A DNA stretch of 64,000 nucleotides from contig NZ_BLAF01000030.1 in NCBI RefSeq assembly GCF_009687885.1, forward strand, positions 49,866 through 113,865, given 5' to 3'. Positions 62,371 through 64,000 of this stretch are shown piece by piece. Each line of letters starts with the position of its first letter. Position 1 is the first letter of the stretch. The notes under the pieces were generated by a model. It ran no database searches, had not been told where the DNA came from, and saw only the letters and a program-made list of their open reading frames with translations. The position numbers were made by a program, and so were the translations under genes. This stretch comes from Acrocarpospora pleiomorpha. Its GTDB lineage: Bacteria > Actinomycetota > Actinomycetes > Streptosporangiales > Streptosporangiaceae.

Positions 62371-63936
62371 ATGGCCCAAGCGCTAGCCGCACCATCCGAG
62401 GCACCGGAGAAACCCGGCCAGGGACACCCCTGGCTGACGCTCCTCGCGGTGTCCCTTGGTGTGATCATGGTGATGCTGGACGGCACCGTCGTCGCCATCG
62501 CCAACCCGGTCATCGGCCAGGAACTGAACGCCAGCCTGGCCGACCTGCAGTGGGTCACCAGCGGTTACCTGCTGGCCCTGGCGGTCTTCCTCATCACCGC
62601 CGGCAAGCTCGGCGACCTGTTCGGGCACAAGCGGGTCTTCCTCATCGGTGTGGCCGGTTTCGCGCTCACCTCGCTCGCCATCGGCCTGACCTCCTCCATC
62701 GAGGCCCTGATCGCGTTCCGCGTGCTGCAGGGCCTGTTCGGCGCGCTGCTGCAGCCCGCCGCGCTGGCGCTGCTCCGGCTCGCCTTCCCCGGTGACAGGC
62801 TGAACATGGCGATGGGCGCCTGGGGTGGCATCATCGGCCTGTCCAGCGCGGCCGGGCCGATCGTCGGCGGCCTGCTGGTGGAGAACGTGAGCTGGCAGTC
62901 GGTGTTCTTCATCAACGTGCCCGTCGGCGCGGTAGCGCTGGCGATGGGCCTGTGGGCGCTGCGGGAGAACCGGTCGAAGTTGCTGGCCCGGGTCGACTGG
63001 CCGGGCGTGCTGCTGCTGTCGATCACGATGTTCTCGCTGGTCTGGGCGATCATCAAGGCGCCCGAGTGGGGCTGGGGCGACACCGGCACGCTGCTCTCCC
63101 TCGGGGCCACGGTGGTCGTCGGCGCGGCGTTCCTGTTCTGGCAGAGCCGCGCCAAGGAGCCGCTGCTCCCGCTCACCCTGTTCCGGAACGTGTCGTTCTC
63201 GATCGGCACCGGCCTGATGATCCTGATGGCCTTCTCCATGTTCGGCGCGATGTTCTTCCTCACGTTCTTCTTCCAGGGCGTGCACGGGCTCACCCCGCTG
63301 GAGTCGGGCATCCGGATGCTCCCGATGAGCGCGGGCATGATCGTCGCGTCCCCGCTGGCCGGTCTGCTGATCGGCAAGGTCGGGCCGCGGATCCCGATCG
63401 CGGGCGGCATGCTCATCACCGCGACGGCCATGTTCCTGATGTCCCGGCTGAGCATCGAAGCCGAGTTCATCGACAGCGCCATCCCGTTCGCCCTGCTCGC
63501 CTTCGGCCTGTCCCCCGTGTTCGTGGGCGCGACCGAGATCATCGTGGGCAACGCGCCGCCGTCCCTCGCCGGGGTCGCCGGCGGCGTGCAGAACTCGGCC
63601 ATGCAGGTCGGCGGCGCCCTCGGCACCGCCATCCTCGGCGCCGTCGTGGCCGCCAAGGTCTCCGATGTGTACGTCGGCTACCTCGGCCCCGCCGCGGCCG
63701 CCATCCCGCCGGACCAGATCGAGGGCCTCAAGGGCCTGGCCTCGGTCGGCATGGCCCCGCCCGGACTGCCGGAACAGGTGGCCGGCGTCATCACCAACGC
63801 CTCCCACCTGTCCTTCATGGACGGCCTGCACCTGGGCTTCATGGTGAGCACCGGCGTGGCCGTCCTGGCCGCCGTCCTGGCCCTGCTGGTCAAGGCCGGC
63901 CGCAAGACCGAGGGCGCCGCGGTCCACATCGGCTGA
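62371..63936 (+). CDS. MFS exporter, DHA2 (14-TM) drug:H+ antiporter family
   Basis: 521-residue exporter. The ATG at 62371 follows GGGGGGAA; upstream ATGs would place the start in the operator region. About 14 membrane helices; motif A-like GKLGDLFGHKRVFLIG, motif C-like GIIGLSSAAGPIVGGLLVE and MLDGTVVAIANPVIG in helix 1 (motif D1) mark the EmrB/QacA group. Substrate cannot be deduced. It is controlled, by arrangement, by the divergent TetR. Confidence 0.92.
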   Translation: MAQALAAPSEAPEKPGQGHPWLTLLAVSLGVIMVMLDGTVVAIANPVIGQELNASLADLQWVTSGYLLALAVFLITAGKLGDLFGHKRVFLIGVAGFALTSLAIGLTSSIEALIAFRVLQGLFGALLQPAALALLRLAFPGDRLNMAMGAWGGIIGLSSAAGPIVGGLLVENVSWQSVFFINVPVGAVALAMGLWALRENRSKLLARVDWPGVLLLSITMFSLVWAIIKAPEWGWGDTGTLLSLGATVVVGAAFLFWQSRAKEPLLPLTLFRNVSFSIGTGLMILMAFSMFGAMFFLTFFFQGVHGLTPLESGIRMLPMSAGMIVASPLAGLLIGKVGPRIPIAGGMLITATAMFLMSRLSIEAEFIDSAIPFALLAFGLSPVFVGATEIIVGNAPPSLAGVAGGVQNSAMQVGGALGTAILGAVVAAKVSDVYVGYLGPAAAAIPPDQIEGLKGLASVGMAPPGLPEQVAGVITNASHLSFMDGLHLGFMVSTGVAVLAAVLALLVKAGRKTEGAAVHIG

Positions 63937-63949
63937 GAACTTTCTCGGG

Positions 63950-63983
63950 GTACGGCTCTCGCCTTCGCGGGCGGGAGCCGTAC
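63950..63983 (+). terminator. terminator of the MFS gene
   Basis: GTACGGCTCTCGCC (63950-63963) pairs with GGCGGGAGCCGTAC (63970-63983), with one G-U pair and a 6-nt loop, 14 nt after the MFS stop codon. Confidence 0.8.
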
Positions 63984-64000
63984 GTCGTGGTGGCGACTAA

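Overview
The window is about 64 kb of high-GC DNA with long overlapping operons, GTG/TTG starts and hairpin terminators that mostly lack U-tracts. Gene content and order point to a filamentous actinomycete, most likely Streptosporangiales or a relative. The block rpmE-prfA-prmC-tsaC/sua5-wecA-like-atp operon-DUF2550-PduO matches the order seen in mycobacteria and other Actinobacteria. NucS, and a DivIVA-type coiled-coil gene next to methylmalonyl-CoA epimerase, thiolase and meaB, fit the same phylum. The species cannot be fixed from this sequence.

Layout. 1-761: end of a sensor kinase and its response regulator. 1019-3412: two tandem secreted paralogues sharing an almost identical C-terminal block. 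3673-19575: conserved core of translation (L31, RF1, RF1 methyltransferase, Sua5/YrdC), envelope (polyprenyl-phosphate sugar-phosphate transferase), the complete F1Fo ATP synthase (atpB-E-F-H-A-G-D-C), a DUF2550 protein and cobalamin adenosyltransferase. This core is interrupted at 6955-9353 by an unusual two-gene locus: a repeat-rich proline/glutamine protein with a helical N-terminus, then a small helical protein. 19652-23421: ABC exporter plus NarL-type two-component system. 23646-25813: TetR and aldehyde dehydrogenase. 26006-28453: NB-ARC/TPR STAND ATPase. 28460-31924: a second ABC exporter plus two-component module on the minus strand. 32021-33488: HigB-like toxin with a HigA-like antitoxin fused to an ImmA/IrrE peptidase. 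33669-40877: oxidoreductases, hydrolases, 3-hydroxyacyl-CoA dehydrogenase, NucS, MarR/SRPBCC and small unknowns.

40878-48180 is a gene-poor accessory stretch. It holds an intact TrmB/LuxR-like regulator, a Uma2 protein, an OmpA lipoprotein with a membrane partner, a small secreted peptide, and several decayed fragments (GntR, GNAT, TPR, XRE and partial copies of the regulator). 48184-58020 returns to conserved genes: a Scy/FilP-like coiled-coil protein, methylmalonyl-CoA epimerase, thiolase, MeaB, sulfotransferase, a DUF4230 pair, and MarR with the large subunit of an isobutyryl-CoA-mutase-like enzyme. The end carries a thioredoxin-fold/TPR protein, malic enzyme, a YqgE protein and a TetR/MFS efflux pair.

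Functional links. PduO adenosyltransferase, epimerase, MeaB and the B12-dependent mutase together support coenzyme-B12 acyl-CoA metabolism. Two independent ABC plus two-component modules and the TetR/MFS pair look like envelope-stress or drug-response systems. The most notable non-genic feature is a 114-bp repeat with 11-bp terminal inverted repeats. It is present twice in opposite orientation, 54 kb apart, with only 2 differences. Intergenic regions also hold a 135-bp inverted-repeat element and three clusters of degenerate direct repeats.
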